Positions 17,149 to 25,847 of a DNA stretch of 64,000 nt are shown here, piece after piece. The notes under the pieces are model-generated. The model was not told the origin of the DNA. It ran no database searches and was given only the letters and a program-made list of their open reading frames with translations. Made by a program: the position numbers and the translations under genes. Position 1 is the stretch's first letter. Each line of letters starts with the position of its first letter. The DNA is from Actinomadura madurae (GTDB lineage: Bacteria > Actinomycetota > Actinomycetes > Streptosporangiales > Streptosporangiaceae): contig NZ_FOVH01000003.1 of assembly GCF_900115095.1 (NCBI RefSeq), forward strand, positions 310,001 to 374,000, given 5' to 3'.

Positions 17149-17209
17149 CTTTGCTCGCCGGGCGCCGCTGCGGACGCCGGTGCTCAGAGCGGTCACATAG
17201 GGAGATCCG

Positions 17210-18769
17210 ATGGGGTCATTGGGCTTTTGGCGGTTGGCGCAGGCCGATCCCGAGTGGGCAGCCGCCGTCGATCCGGACGGGACGAAGCACACCGCGGGTG
17301 ACCTGCTGGCCCGCTCGAACCGGCTCGTCCACGGGCTGCGCGCGCTGGGACTGGAGAAGGGCGACGGCATCTGCGGCCTCGTCCCGAACGGCGTCGAGGG
17401 GCTCGTGCTGTACCTGGCGGCGCTCCAGGCGGGCTGGTACTACACGCCGATCAACTGGCACCTGACCGGCCCGGAGATCGGCTACATCGTGGCCGACAGC
17501 GAGGCCAAGGCGTTCTTCGTGCACGAGCGCTACGCCAAGGAGGGCGTGCGGGCCGGCGAGGAGATCGAGGCGCACCGCCGGTTCGGCTTCGGGGACGTCG
17601 AGGGCTTCCGCCCCTACGCCGAGCTGGTCGAGGGGCAGCCCGACGGCCTTCCCGACGACCGCAGCAACGGCGCCACCATGCACTACACGTCCGGGACGAC
17701 GGGCCGGCCGAAGGGCGTCAGGCGGGCCTTGATGCACATCGACCCCGACGACAGCGCCGAGCTGATGACGTTCCTGCTCGGCCTGTTCGGCATCCCGCCG
17801 GGACTCCCGGCCGGGGGCGAGCACCAAGCCCATCTGATCACCTCGCCGAACTACCACACGGCGGTCACCCAGTTCGGCGGCACCGCCCTCCACATGGGCC
17901 ACACGATCGTCTACATGGACAGGTGGGACGCCGAAGACACCCTGAGCATGATCCAAGAGCACCGTGTGAGCAATACCCACATGGTGCCGACGCACTTCAA
18001 GCGCCTGCTGGCGCTGCCCGAGGACGTCCGGTCCCGGTACGACGTGTCCAGCATGAAGTGGGCGATCCACGCGGCGGCGCCCTGCCCGGTGCCGATCAAG
18101 CAGCAGATGCTCGAATGGTGGGGCGACTGCATCTGGGAGTACTACGCGGCGACCGAGGGCGGCGGGACGATCGCCAGCCCGGCCGACTGGCGCGCCCACC
18201 CCGGAACGGTCGGCAACGCCTGGCCGATCAGCGAGCTGCTGATCGTGGACGACGACGGCGACCCGGTCCCGGCCGGGACGCACGGCACGATCTACATGAA
18301 GATGGCCGGCGTCGAGTTCGAGTACAAGGGCGACCGGGAGAAGACGGAGAAGAACCGGCTCAAGGACTTCTTCACCGTCGGCGACATCGGCTACCTGACC
18401 GAGGACGGGTTCCTGTTCCTGTCCGACCGCAAGGCCGACATGATCATCTCGGGCGGCGCGAACATCTACCCGGCCGAGATCGAGAACGAGATCATCCTGC
18501 ATCCGAAGGTCGGGGACGTGGCCGTGTTCGGCATCCCGGACGAGGAGTGGGGCGAGCAGATCAAGGCGGTCGTCGAGCCCGCCGAGGGCGTCGCGCCCGG
18601 CCCGGAGCTCGCGGAGGAGATCCTCGCGTCGCTGGAGGGGCGGCTCGCCAAGATGAAGTGGCCGAGGTCCATCGACTTCATCGAGACGATGCCGCGCGAG
18701 CCCAACGGCAAGCTCCTCAAGCGCAAGCTGCGCGACCCGTACTGGAAGGACCGCGACAGTGCCATCTAA
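17210..18769 (+). CDS. Acyl-CoA ligase (FadD family)
   Basis: A 519-residue ATP-dependent acyl-CoA synthetase (adenylate-forming). The phosphate loop YTSGTTGRPKGVRRALMH lies near 157, the adenine-binding YYAATEGGG near 309, and the hinge with VGDIGYLTEDGFLFLSDR near 390-408 is followed by ISGGANIYPAEIENEI. The catalytic lysine is in PNGKLLKRKLRD near the C-terminus. It begins 156 bases from the divergent echA gene, with AGGGAG 5 bases before ATG 17210. It leads a gene string (OB-fold protein, Ltp4-like, Ltp3-like, second ligase), so it probably activates a steroid or side-chain acid; the exact substrate is not evident. Confidence 0.85.
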   Translation: MGSLGFWRLAQADPEWAAAVDPDGTKHTAGDLLARSNRLVHGLRALGLEKGDGICGLVPNGVEGLVLYLAALQAGWYYTPINWHLTGPEIGYIVADSEAKAFFVHERYAKEGVRAGEEIEAHRRFGFGDVEGFRPYAELVEGQPDGLPDDRSNGATMHYTSGTTGRPKGVRRALMHIDPDDSAELMTFLLGLFGIPPGLPAGGEHQAHLITSPNYHTAVTQFGGTALHMGHTIVYMDRWDAEDTLSMIQEHRVSNTHMVPTHFKRLLALPEDVRSRYDVSSMKWAIHAAAPCPVPIKQQMLEWWGDCIWEYYAATEGGGTIASPADWRAHPGTVGNAWPISELLIVDDDGDPVPAGTHGTIYMKMAGVEFEYKGDREKTEKNRLKDFFTVGDIGYLTEDGFLFLSDRKADMIISGGANIYPAEIENEIILHPKVGDVAVFGIPDEEWGEQIKAVVEPAEGVAPGPELAEEILASLEGRLAKMKWPRSIDFIETMPREPNGKLLKRKLRDPYWKDRDSAI

Positions 18770-19715
18770 CGGGCCATCGACCCCGGGGCCGGACGAACCG
18801 AACCACGTCATCGGGTTCCCTGGCGGCTACACCCGCTCGGTCGGCCCGGTGATCGGGCGCTTCCTCAGCGAGCTGCGCGACGGCCGGATGGTCGGCGTCC
18901 GCACGGCGGGCGGCCGGGTGCTCGTCCCGCCGCAGGAGTGCGACCCCGAGACCGGCGAGGACGTCACCGGCGAGTTCGTCGAGGTCGGCCCCGCCGGGAC
19001 CGTCACCACCTGGTCGTGGGTGCCGCGCCCGGCCAAGGAGCACCCGTTCGACCGCCCGTTCGCGTGGGCGCTGGTCCGCCCGGACGGCGCCGACACCGCG
19101 CTGCTGCACGCGCTCGACCTCGGCGTCTTCGAGGTGGGCGCGAAGCCGCCGAAGTTTCTGAGGACCGGGATGCGGGTGCGGCCCAAGTACCGCGCGGAGC
19201 GGACCGGGACGATCGGCGACATCGAGTGCTTCCTGCCCGAGGTCACCATGATCAACCCGCAGGCCTCGCTGGAGTACCGGCTGAAGGGCGGCCGGGCGCT
19301 CGGCCGGTTCCTGGAGGGGATCTCCGAGGGCCGGATCATCGGGCACCGCTGCCCCGTGTGCGAGAAGGTCATCGTGCCGATGAAGGGGTTCTGCCCGCGC
19401 GACGGCGTCCCCACCTCCGAGGAGGTGGAGCTGCCCGACACCGGCACCGTCACCACCTTCGCGGTCAACAACATCCCCGACCCGCGCGCGCCCGAGGTGC
19501 CGTTCGTGTCCGGCTACGTCCTGCTGGACGGGGCCGGGCTGACGATGCTGACGCTCGTCGCGGGCATCCCCGCCGACCAGGTGCGGATGGGCATGCGGGT
19601 GAAGGCGGCGTGGCGTCCGCGCGAGGAGTGGGACCGGTCGATGGCCAACATCAAGTGGTTCGAGCCGATCGACGAGCCCGACGTCCCCTTCGAAGAGATC
19701 AAGGACTTCATGTGA
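18759..19715 (+). CDS. Double OB-fold/zinc-ribbon (DUF35) protein, partner of Ltp aldolases
   Basis: A 318-residue protein made of two DUF35-like halves. The first (about 30-150) has an OB-fold-like stretch, GTVTTWSWVPRPAKEHPF, but has lost the zinc cysteines. The second (about 180-300) has the zinc ribbon HRCPVCEKVIVPMKGFCPRD near 196 followed by an OB fold, GTVTTFAVNNIPDPRAPEVP. DUF35 proteins bind lipid-transfer/thiolase partners and are needed for retro-aldol cleavage of steroid side chains. Rv3521 of M. tuberculosis has similar size and lies before ltp4 and ltp3 as here. The GTG start overlaps the ligase gene by 11 bases; the stop overlaps the next ATG (TGATG). Confidence 0.8.
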   Translation: MPSNGPSTPGPDEPNHVIGFPGGYTRSVGPVIGRFLSELRDGRMVGVRTAGGRVLVPPQECDPETGEDVTGEFVEVGPAGTVTTWSWVPRPAKEHPFDRPFAWALVRPDGADTALLHALDLGVFEVGAKPPKFLRTGMRVRPKYRAERTGTIGDIECFLPEVTMINPQASLEYRLKGGRALGRFLEGISEGRIIGHRCPVCEKVIVPMKGFCPRDGVPTSEEVELPDTGTVTTFAVNNIPDPRAPEVPFVSGYVLLDGAGLTMLTLVAGIPADQVRMGMRVKAAWRPREEWDRSMANIKWFEPIDEPDVPFEEIKDFM

Positions 19716-20752
19716 TGCGTGATGTCGCAGTCGTCGCGTTCGCGCAGAGCCGGCACACCGCCGAGGACCAGGGGATCGCGGAGACCGAGATCGTCCTGCC
19801 GGTGATCACGGAGATCAAGGAGCGGACCGGGCTGTCGCGCTTCGGGTTCACCTGCTCGGGCTCGTGCGACTACCTCCAGGGGGCGCCGTTCGCCTTCGTC
19901 TCCGCGCTCGACACGCTCGGCGCGTGGCCGCCGATCTCCGAGAGCCACGTCGAGATGGACGGCGCGTGGGCGCTGTACGAGGCGTGGGTGAAGCTCCAGA
20001 TCGGGCAGGTCGACACCGCGCTCGTCTACGGGTTCGGCAAGTCGTCCCAGGGCGACCTCCGCGCGATCATGAGCCAGCAGCTCGACCCGTACCACCTGGC
20101 GCCGCTCGGGGTCGACCAGGTGTCGATGGCGGCCATGCAGGCCCGTGCGTACATGGACAAGTCGGGCGTGAAGGAGGACGACCTCCGCGCGGTCGCGGCC
20201 CGGTCCCGAGCCTCCGGCCGCGACAACCCGTTCGCGCTGCACCTGCCGGAGCCCGAGGGCGACGACTACGACGTGGCGCCGCTGCGCCCCTACGACGTCG
20301 CGCCGATCACCGACGGGGCCGCGGCGGTCGTCCTCGCGGCCGGCGACCGGGCGCGGGAGCTGTGCGAGCGGCCGGCGTGGATCACCGGCATCGACCACCG
20401 CACCGAGCCGCACGCGCTGGGCGTGCGCGACCTGACCCGCTCGGAGGCCGCCCGCGTCGCGGGGGAGCGGGCCGGCGCGACCGGGATCGAGGTGGCGGAG
20501 CTGCACGCGCAGTTCAGCCACGAGGAGCTGATCCTGCGCGAGGCGCTCGGCCTGGGCGACGGCGTGGCGGTCAACCCGTCCGGCGGGGCGCTGTCGGCGA
20601 ACCCGGTGATGGCGGCGGGCCTCATCCGCATCGGCGAGGCCGCGTCCCGCATCCACGACGGGACGGCGTCCCGGACGCTCGGGCACGCCGCGTCCGGCCC
20701 CTGCCTCCAGCAGAACCTCGTGTGCGTCCTGTCGGGAGAGAAGAATGGCTAA
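19715..20752 (+). CDS. Ltp4-like lipid-transfer protein (thiolase fold)
   Basis: A 345-residue thiolase-superfamily protein. It starts MRDVAVVAFAQSRHTAEDQ, has a cysteine-containing loop FGFTCSGSCDYLQGAPFAF near 40-58, the AELHAQFSHEELILREALGLG region near 262, and the C-terminal NPSGGALSANP and LGHAASGPCLQQN. Such proteins in steroid clusters are retro-aldolases or lack known activity rather than ketothiolases. The start overlaps the OB-fold gene stop and its own stop overlaps the Ltp3-like start by 8 bases, so the three are translationally coupled. Matches Rv3522 in position. Pairing with the OB-fold partner for side-chain cleavage is inferred. Confidence 0.78.
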   Translation: MRDVAVVAFAQSRHTAEDQGIAETEIVLPVITEIKERTGLSRFGFTCSGSCDYLQGAPFAFVSALDTLGAWPPISESHVEMDGAWALYEAWVKLQIGQVDTALVYGFGKSSQGDLRAIMSQQLDPYHLAPLGVDQVSMAAMQARAYMDKSGVKEDDLRAVAARSRASGRDNPFALHLPEPEGDDYDVAPLRPYDVAPITDGAAAVVLAAGDRARELCERPAWITGIDHRTEPHALGVRDLTRSEAARVAGERAGATGIEVAELHAQFSHEELILREALGLGDGVAVNPSGGALSANPVMAAGLIRIGEAASRIHDGTASRTLGHAASGPCLQQNLVCVLSGEKNG

Positions 20753-21902
20753 GTCCTGTGCGGTCATCGGCATCGGGCAGACCGAGTACAAGACCCGGCG
20801 GCCGGACGTGTCGATGGCGGGCCTGGTCCGCGAGGCGGCCCGCCGCGCCCTCGACGACGCCGGGCTGACCTGGAAGGACATCGACGCCGTCGTCGTCGGC
20901 AAGGCGCCCGACCTGTTCGAGGGCGTGGTGATGCCGGAACTCTTCCTGGCGGACGCGCTGGGCGCGACCGGCAAGCCGCTGCTGCGGGTGCACACGGCCG
21001 GCTCGGTGGGCGGGTCCACGGCGATCGTCGCGGCGAACCTGATCCAGTCCGGGGTGCACGAGCGGGTCCTCACGCTCGCGTGGGAGAAGCAGTCGGAGTC
21101 CAACGCGACGTGGGCGCTGACGGTGAACGGGCCGTTCACCACGTCCCTCGTCGTCGGCGCGGGCGGGTACTTCGCCCCGCACATCCGCGCCTACATGCGC
21201 AGGTCGGGCGCCCCCGACCACATCGGAATGCTCGTCGCGGTCAAGGACCGGCAGAACGCGCTGAAGAACCCGTACGCGCACCTGAAGATCCCCGGCATCT
21301 CCCGGGAGATGGTCGAGTCGACCCCGATGCTGTGGGAGCCGATCCGCTACCTGGAGACGTGCCCGTCGTCGGACGGCGCGTGCGCGATGGTGCTGGCGTC
21401 GGAGGACGCGGCGAAGAAGGCCCCGCACCCGCCCGCGTGGGTGCACGGCACGTCGATGCGGTCGGAGCCGATGCAGTTCGCGGGCCGTGACACGGTGAAC
21501 CCGCAGGGCGGCAAGGACGCGGCGGCCGACGTGTACCGCCAGGCCGGCATCACCGACCCGCGGAACGAGCTCGACTGCGCCGAGGTGTACGTCCCGTTCT
21601 CCTGGTACGAGCCGATGTGGCTGGAGAACCTCGGGTTCTGCGGCGACAACGAGGGCTGGAAGCTCACCGAGGCCGGCGCGACGGCGCTGGACGGCGACAT
21701 CCCGTGGAACGCCTCGGGCGGCGTGCTGTCGTCCAACCCGATCGGCGCGTCCGGGATGATCCGGTTCGCCGAGGCGGCGCTGCAGGTGCGCGGCCGGGCG
21801 GGCGAGCACCAGGTGGACGGCGCCCGGCGGGCGCTCGGCCACGCCTATGGCGGCGGCGCCCAGTTCTTCGCGATGTGGATCGTCGGCAGCGACAGACCCT
21901 GA
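20745..21902 (+). CDS. Ltp3-like lipid-transfer protein (thiolase fold, nucleophile absent)
   Basis: A 385-residue thiolase-superfamily protein with an intact overall layout: AVIGIGQTEYKTRRPDVSM at the start, DDAGLTWKDIDAVVVGKAP near 38-58, the C-terminal NASGGVLSSNPIGASGMI and a final GHAYGGGAQFFAMWIVG. Where degradative thiolases have the nucleophilic Cys, this protein reads HTAGSVGGST (about 83-92), with no Cys. That fits lipid-transfer proteins of steroid clusters (Rv3523/Ltp3 in the equivalent position) and argues against ketothiolase activity. It overlaps the Ltp4-like gene by 8 bases and is followed 28 bases later by a ligase. Probable acyl-CoA substrate of steroid origin; reaction unknown. 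Confidence 0.78.
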   Translation: MAKSCAVIGIGQTEYKTRRPDVSMAGLVREAARRALDDAGLTWKDIDAVVVGKAPDLFEGVVMPELFLADALGATGKPLLRVHTAGSVGGSTAIVAANLIQSGVHERVLTLAWEKQSESNATWALTVNGPFTTSLVVGAGGYFAPHIRAYMRRSGAPDHIGMLVAVKDRQNALKNPYAHLKIPGISREMVESTPMLWEPIRYLETCPSSDGACAMVLASEDAAKKAPHPPAWVHGTSMRSEPMQFAGRDTVNPQGGKDAAADVYRQAGITDPRNELDCAEVYVPFSWYEPMWLENLGFCGDNEGWKLTEAGATALDGDIPWNASGGVLSSNPIGASGMIRFAEAALQVRGRAGEHQVDGARRALGHAYGGGAQFFAMWIVGSDRP

Positions 21903-21930
21903 TCCCCCCAGACGCCGGAAGGGACGCCCG

Positions 21931-23499
21931 ATGGAGTACAACCACGCTGACCTGTTCGAGGGTGTCGCGGACGCGATCGGGGACCGGACCGCCCTGATAT
22001 GCGGCGACCGGCGGCTCACCTACGCCGAGCTGGACGAGCACGCGAACCGCCTCGCGCACCATCTGCTGGACGCGGGCGTCCGGCCCGGCCAGCACGTCGC
22101 CGCCCAGCTCTACAACGGCATCGAGTACGCGGCGGCGCTGCTGGCCACGCTGAAGATCCGGGCCGTGCCCATCAACGTCAACTACCGGTACGTGGAGAGC
22201 GAGCTGCTCTACGTGTACCGGGACTCCGACAGCGTCGCGCTCCTGTACGACGTGGAGTTCGAGGACCGGGTCGCGGCGACGGTCCCGGAGGTGCCGGAGC
22301 TGCGGCACCTCATCGCGGTGGGCGGCACGCCGTCCATCCCCGGGGCGGTCTCCTACGACGAGGCGGTGAAGGAGGCCGACGGGACGCGGGACTTCCCGGC
22401 GCGCTCCAAGGACGACCTCTACATCATCTACACGGGCGGGACGACCGGGATGCCGAAGGGCGTCATGTGGTCGGCCGAGCAGATCCTGCTCGGGTTCTGG
22501 AACCCGTCGCTGCCGCGCCCGTCCAAGCCGGAGGACATCGTCGAGAACGCGCGCAACGGCGGGCCGCTGATCATGATGCCGGTCGCGCCGCTGATGCACG
22601 GCGCCGCGCAGGTGGGCACGTGGATCGCCTGGTTCATGGGCGCGACGCTCGTCTACACGCGCAAGTTCGACGCCGCCGACGTGTGGCGGACGATCGAGCG
22701 CGAGAAGGTCAACTCGGTGACGGTCACGGGGGACGCGATGGCGATCCCGATGGCCGACGAGCTGGCGCGCGGGGACTACGACACCTCCTCGCTGTTCGCC
22801 TACGTCTCCACGGGCGCGATCTTCACCGGGACGGTCCGCGACCGGATCCAGAAGCTGCTGCCGAACGTGATGATCATGGACCGGTTCGGCTCGACCGAGT
22901 CGGGCTCGACGGCCGAGGCGGTCGCCGGGTCGAGCCCGGAGAAGGGGCTGCGGTTCGCGCCGGACGTGGAGAACGTGACCGTCCTGGACGACGCGCTCCA
23001 GCCGGTCAAGCCGGGGTCGGGCGTCATCGGCCAGGTCGCCCGCACCGGGCACATCGCGCAGGGCTACTACAACGACCCGGAGAAGACCGCGAAGACGTTC
23101 CCCGTGGTGGACGGGAAGCGCTGGCTGCTCACCGGCGACATCGCCACCGTGGACGAGGACGGGTCGATCGCCGTGTACGGGCGCGGGTCGCAGACCATCA
23201 ACACCGGCGGCGAGAAGGTGTTCCCCGAGGAGGTCGAGGCCGTCCTCAAGGGGCATCCGGGCGTCTACGACGCGGTCGTGACGGGCATTCCGGACGAGCG
23301 CTGGGGCAACCGCGTCGCGGCGGTGGTCCAGCCGTCCGGGGAGGAGCCGTCCACCGAGGACCTGGACGCGCACTGCCGCAAGCAGCTGTCGGGGTACAAG
23401 GTGCCGCGCGTGTACGCGTTCGTCGCGGAGATGAAGCGGTCGCCGGCGGGCAAGGCGGACTACCGCTGGGCGAAGCAGGTGGCGCAGGAGGTGCGGTAG
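21931..23499 (+). CDS. Steroid side-chain acyl-CoA ligase, FadD19-like
   Basis: A 522-residue adenylate-forming ligase. Motifs: IYTGGTTGMPKGVMW near 165, the acidic FGSTESGSTAEA near 320, LLTGDIATVDEDGSIAVYGR near 398, NTGGEKVFPEEVEAVLKGHP near 424, and RSPAGKADYRW with the catalytic Lys near 508. The ANRLAHHLLDAGV start and the NVNYRYVESELLYVYRDSD segment resemble M. tuberculosis FadD19, which activates the cholesterol C26 acid. ATG 21931 has GGAAGGGA about 6 bases upstream; the longer frame from 21847 overlaps the Ltp3-like gene. Last gene of the string, followed by a hairpin. Confidence 0.83.
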   Translation: MEYNHADLFEGVADAIGDRTALICGDRRLTYAELDEHANRLAHHLLDAGVRPGQHVAAQLYNGIEYAAALLATLKIRAVPINVNYRYVESELLYVYRDSDSVALLYDVEFEDRVAATVPEVPELRHLIAVGGTPSIPGAVSYDEAVKEADGTRDFPARSKDDLYIIYTGGTTGMPKGVMWSAEQILLGFWNPSLPRPSKPEDIVENARNGGPLIMMPVAPLMHGAAQVGTWIAWFMGATLVYTRKFDAADVWRTIEREKVNSVTVTGDAMAIPMADELARGDYDTSSLFAYVSTGAIFTGTVRDRIQKLLPNVMIMDRFGSTESGSTAEAVAGSSPEKGLRFAPDVENVTVLDDALQPVKPGSGVIGQVARTGHIAQGYYNDPEKTAKTFPVVDGKRWLLTGDIATVDEDGSIAVYGRGSQTINTGGEKVFPEEVEAVLKGHPGVYDAVVTGIPDERWGNRVAAVVQPSGEEPSTEDLDAHCRKQLSGYKVPRVYAFVAEMKRSPAGKADYRWAKQVAQEVR

Positions 23500-23542
23500 G
23501 CGCCGCAGGACGGAGAGCGGACGGAGAGCGGTCGAAGAGGTC

Positions 23543-23571
23543 GGCCCCGAACCTTCGTGGGATTCGGGGCC
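23543..23571 (+). terminator. Hairpin after FadD19-like gene
   Basis: A 9-bp stem (GGCCCCGAA with TTCGGGGCC) and an 11-base loop, 43 bases after the stop codon, closing the catabolic operon. Confidence 0.7.
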
Positions 23572-23585
23572 AGGAGCGGACCTCT

Positions 23586-23600
23586 GTTAGTGGTCCTAAC
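23586..23600. promoter_or_regulatory. Inverted repeat GTTAG-N5-CTAAC
   Basis: Two exact 5-bp arms separated by 5 bases, placed just after the operon terminator and 160 bases before the MarR gene. It could be a regulator site or part of a promoter. Confidence 0.3.
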
Positions 23601-23725
23601 AAATTCATCGTAGTGGCTGCTCAGACGGGGTTCATCAACCCGGTGCGTTGCCTGCGCCACACCGGGTGGTCCCGGTCGCCGCGGGGTCGATAGACTCCCC
23701 TCACAGAGTCGCTCTTGAAGTGAGC

Positions 23726-23740
23726 CTCTCTATCTGAGAG
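23726..23740. promoter_or_regulatory. Inverted repeat CTCTC-N5-GAGAG before MarR gene
   Basis: An exact inverted repeat ending 20 bases before the MarR start codon, a common position for autoregulatory MarR sites. The wider region is unusually AT-rich for this window. Confidence 0.4.
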
Positions 23741-23760
23741 AAATAGGGGAGAGTCAGGGC

Positions 23761-24231
23761 GTGTCGACCCCGGAGCGCGAGCGGATGGCGGGCGAGCTGC
23801 AGATGGCGATGCAGCGCAGCACGGTGTACACGGTGCTGCTGCACCATGCCACCGCGAGCAAGGCGGGCATGAACGTCACCGACGCGCAGTGCGTGAACGC
23901 GCTGACGCTGGACGGGCCGCAGACGCCGGGCCAGCTCGCCCAGCTCATGGGCATCACGACGGGCGGCGCCATCACGGCCGTGATCGACCGGCTGGAGCGC
24001 GCCGGGTACGTCCGCCGCACCCGCGACCCCGACGACCGGCGGCGCGTGATCGTCGAGCTCGTCGAGGAGAACGTCGCCCACTTCGCCCGCTACTTCGAGC
24101 CGATCGCCCGCGCCTTCAACGAGCGCCTCGCGAGCTACACCGACGACCAGGTCGCCCTCCTCCTCGACTGGATCCGCCACAACAACGCGGTCATGCCCGC
24201 GGTCATCGAGGAGATCCGCAAGCTCCCGTAG
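23761..24231 (+). CDS. MarR-family transcriptional regulator
   Basis: A 156-residue regulator with a winged helix-turn-helix. The recognition region is TPGQLAQLMGITTGGAITAV, followed by IDRLERAGYVRRTRDPDDRR (the wing with its usual Asp-Arg pair) near 82-101. Long N- and C-terminal helices form the dimer interface. The GTG start follows a short leader containing an inverted repeat (CTCTC/GAGAG). It lies after the FadD19-like operon and before an AraC-type regulator. Its targets may include its own gene and the catabolic neighbours, but no second copy of the inverted repeat was found. Confidence 0.88.
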   Translation: MSTPERERMAGELQMAMQRSTVYTVLLHHATASKAGMNVTDAQCVNALTLDGPQTPGQLAQLMGITTGGAITAVIDRLERAGYVRRTRDPDDRRRVIVELVEENVAHFARYFEPIARAFNERLASYTDDQVALLLDWIRHNNAVMPAVIEEIRKLP

Positions 24232-24259
24232 CCTGCGGTCGGGGAAGGGATGCCGCGCC

Positions 24260-24982
24260 ATGCCGATCGAGAGCGATCACCGCGGGTCCGACTCGCCGTA
24301 CATCGCGCGTGTCTGGCGCGGGCGCGCGAGCGGATCCGGGAGCCTGACGTCCGTCGCGACGTCCAACTGGGAGCTCGTCTTCTGGAACGACGAGGGCACC
24401 CTGCACGCCGCCGTCCGGGGACCGGAGACGACCGCGACGGCCGTCGAGCTGGCCGGGGACTCGGAGTCGTTCGGGATCACCTTCGCGCACGGCACGTCGA
24501 TGCCGCACCTGCCGGTCACCCGGCTCGTCGACGCCGAGGTGGAGAGCCCGCACGTCGGGGCGCGCCGCTTCGTCCTGCGCGGCGAGGAATGGGAGATCCC
24601 CGGTTACGAGAGCGCGGAGGACTTCGTCCGCGAGATCGTGCGAGCGGGCGTGCTCACCCGCGACCCGCTGGTGGACGAGGTCGTGTGGGGCGGCATCGCC
24701 AAGGTCGGAACCCGGTCCGTCCAGCGGCGCGTCGCCACCGCCACGGGCCTGACCCAGGGCGCGATCCGGCAGATCGACCGCGCCCGGCACGCGGCGGTGC
24801 TGCTCGCGGAGGGCGTGCCCGCCCTGGAGGTCGTGCACCGGCTCGGCTACTACGACCAGCCGCACCTGGCCAGGTCGCTGCGGCGGTTCATCGGCCGTAC
24901 CGCGACGCAGTTGCAGGGACGCGACGAAGCGGGCGAGCCCCTGTCGCTTCTGTACAAGCCGGAGGGCGACTCGCGTCCCTAG
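24260..24982 (+). CDS. AraC-family transcriptional regulator
   Basis: A 240-residue protein with an N-terminal ligand-binding-like region (about 1-140, including TFAHGTSMPHLPVTRLVD) and a C-terminal AraC DNA-binding region with two helix-turn-helix units. The second unit is recognisable as VVHRLGYYDQPHLARSLRRF near 193-212, followed by IGRTATQLQ. It starts 28 bases after the MarR gene on the same strand and precedes an alpha/beta hydrolase and a DHFR-family reductase, which are its likely targets. The inducer is unknown. Confidence 0.82.
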   Translation: MPIESDHRGSDSPYIARVWRGRASGSGSLTSVATSNWELVFWNDEGTLHAAVRGPETTATAVELAGDSESFGITFAHGTSMPHLPVTRLVDAEVESPHVGARRFVLRGEEWEIPGYESAEDFVREIVRAGVLTRDPLVDEVVWGGIAKVGTRSVQRRVATATGLTQGAIRQIDRARHAAVLLAEGVPALEVVHRLGYYDQPHLARSLRRFIGRTATQLQGRDEAGEPLSLLYKPEGDSRP

Positions 24983-25030
24983 TGTCGGTGCCGATCGCGG
25001 CGGAAACCGACACCAGAAAGGCGCGACGTC

Positions 25031-25846
25031 ATGGTCCAGGGCACTGTCACCTCGGCGGACGGCACCACCATCGCCTACACGGCGTGGGGCGACGGTGATC
25101 CGATCGTCCTCATCGACGGCGCGACCGCGTATCGCGCCACCACCCCGGAGAACGCCCAGACGGCGGAGCTGCTCGCCGGCGAGTTCCAGGTGATCAACTA
25201 TGACCGGCGGGGGCGCGGGGAGAGCGGCGACACCGCGCCCTACGCGGTCGAGCGCGAGTTCGAGGACCTCGCCGCGATCATCGAGGGGGCGGGCGGCGGC
25301 CGTCCGGCGACGGTGTTCGGCTGGTCGTCCGGCGGCCTCCTCGCCCTCAACGCCGTCCAGGCCGGCGTTCCGGTCGCGCGCCTGGTGCTTTGGGAGCCGC
25401 CGGTCATCGTCGACGACAGCGCCCCGCCGCTGCCCGCCGACTACGTCGAGCGGCTCGACGCGGCCGTGGCCGAGGGCCGTCCGGGGGACGCCGTGGCCCT
25501 GTTCATGACCGCCGCCGCGGGCATGCCCGAGGACGCCGTCGCCGAGATGCGCGGGAGCGACTTCTGGCCGGGCCTGGAGGCGATCGCGCCGACGATCGCC
25601 TACGACGGCCGGAACGTCGGGGACACCATGTCCGGCAAGCCGCTCCGCGCCGACCTGTGGTCCGGCGTCCGCGTCCCGGTGCTCGTGCTCTACGGCCGCG
25701 ACACCTGGCCGCACCTCGCCGCCGGCGCGAAGGCCGTCGCCGCCCACCTGCCGACCGCCGCGCTGACGGCGGTCCCTGGAGAGAACCACGGCACGACCGC
25801 CGACGTCCTCGCCCCCGCCCTGCGCGAATTCATCCAAGGAGCCTGA
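25031..25846 (+). CDS. Alpha/beta hydrolase
   Basis: A 271-residue alpha/beta hydrolase. The nucleophile elbow is FGWSSGGLLALNA (Ser of GWSSGG near 99), the acid is probably Asp in LYGRDTWPHL near 220, and the base is His in GENHGTTADVL near 256. The oxyanion region is VLIDGATAYR rather than the common HG, and YDRRGRGESGDT follows strand 4. It is cytoplasmic, with no signal peptide. The gene is followed by a reductase one base later, and both lie after an AraC regulator. Substrate unknown; ester or small-metabolite hydrolysis is likely. Confidence 0.85.
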   Translation: MVQGTVTSADGTTIAYTAWGDGDPIVLIDGATAYRATTPENAQTAELLAGEFQVINYDRRGRGESGDTAPYAVEREFEDLAAIIEGAGGGRPATVFGWSSGGLLALNAVQAGVPVARLVLWEPPVIVDDSAPPLPADYVERLDAAVAEGRPGDAVALFMTAAAGMPEDAVAEMRGSDFWPGLEAIAPTIAYDGRNVGDTMSGKPLRADLWSGVRVPVLVLYGRDTWPHLAAGAKAVAAHLPTAALTAVPGENHGTTADVLAPALREFIQGA

Positions 25847-25847
25847 C

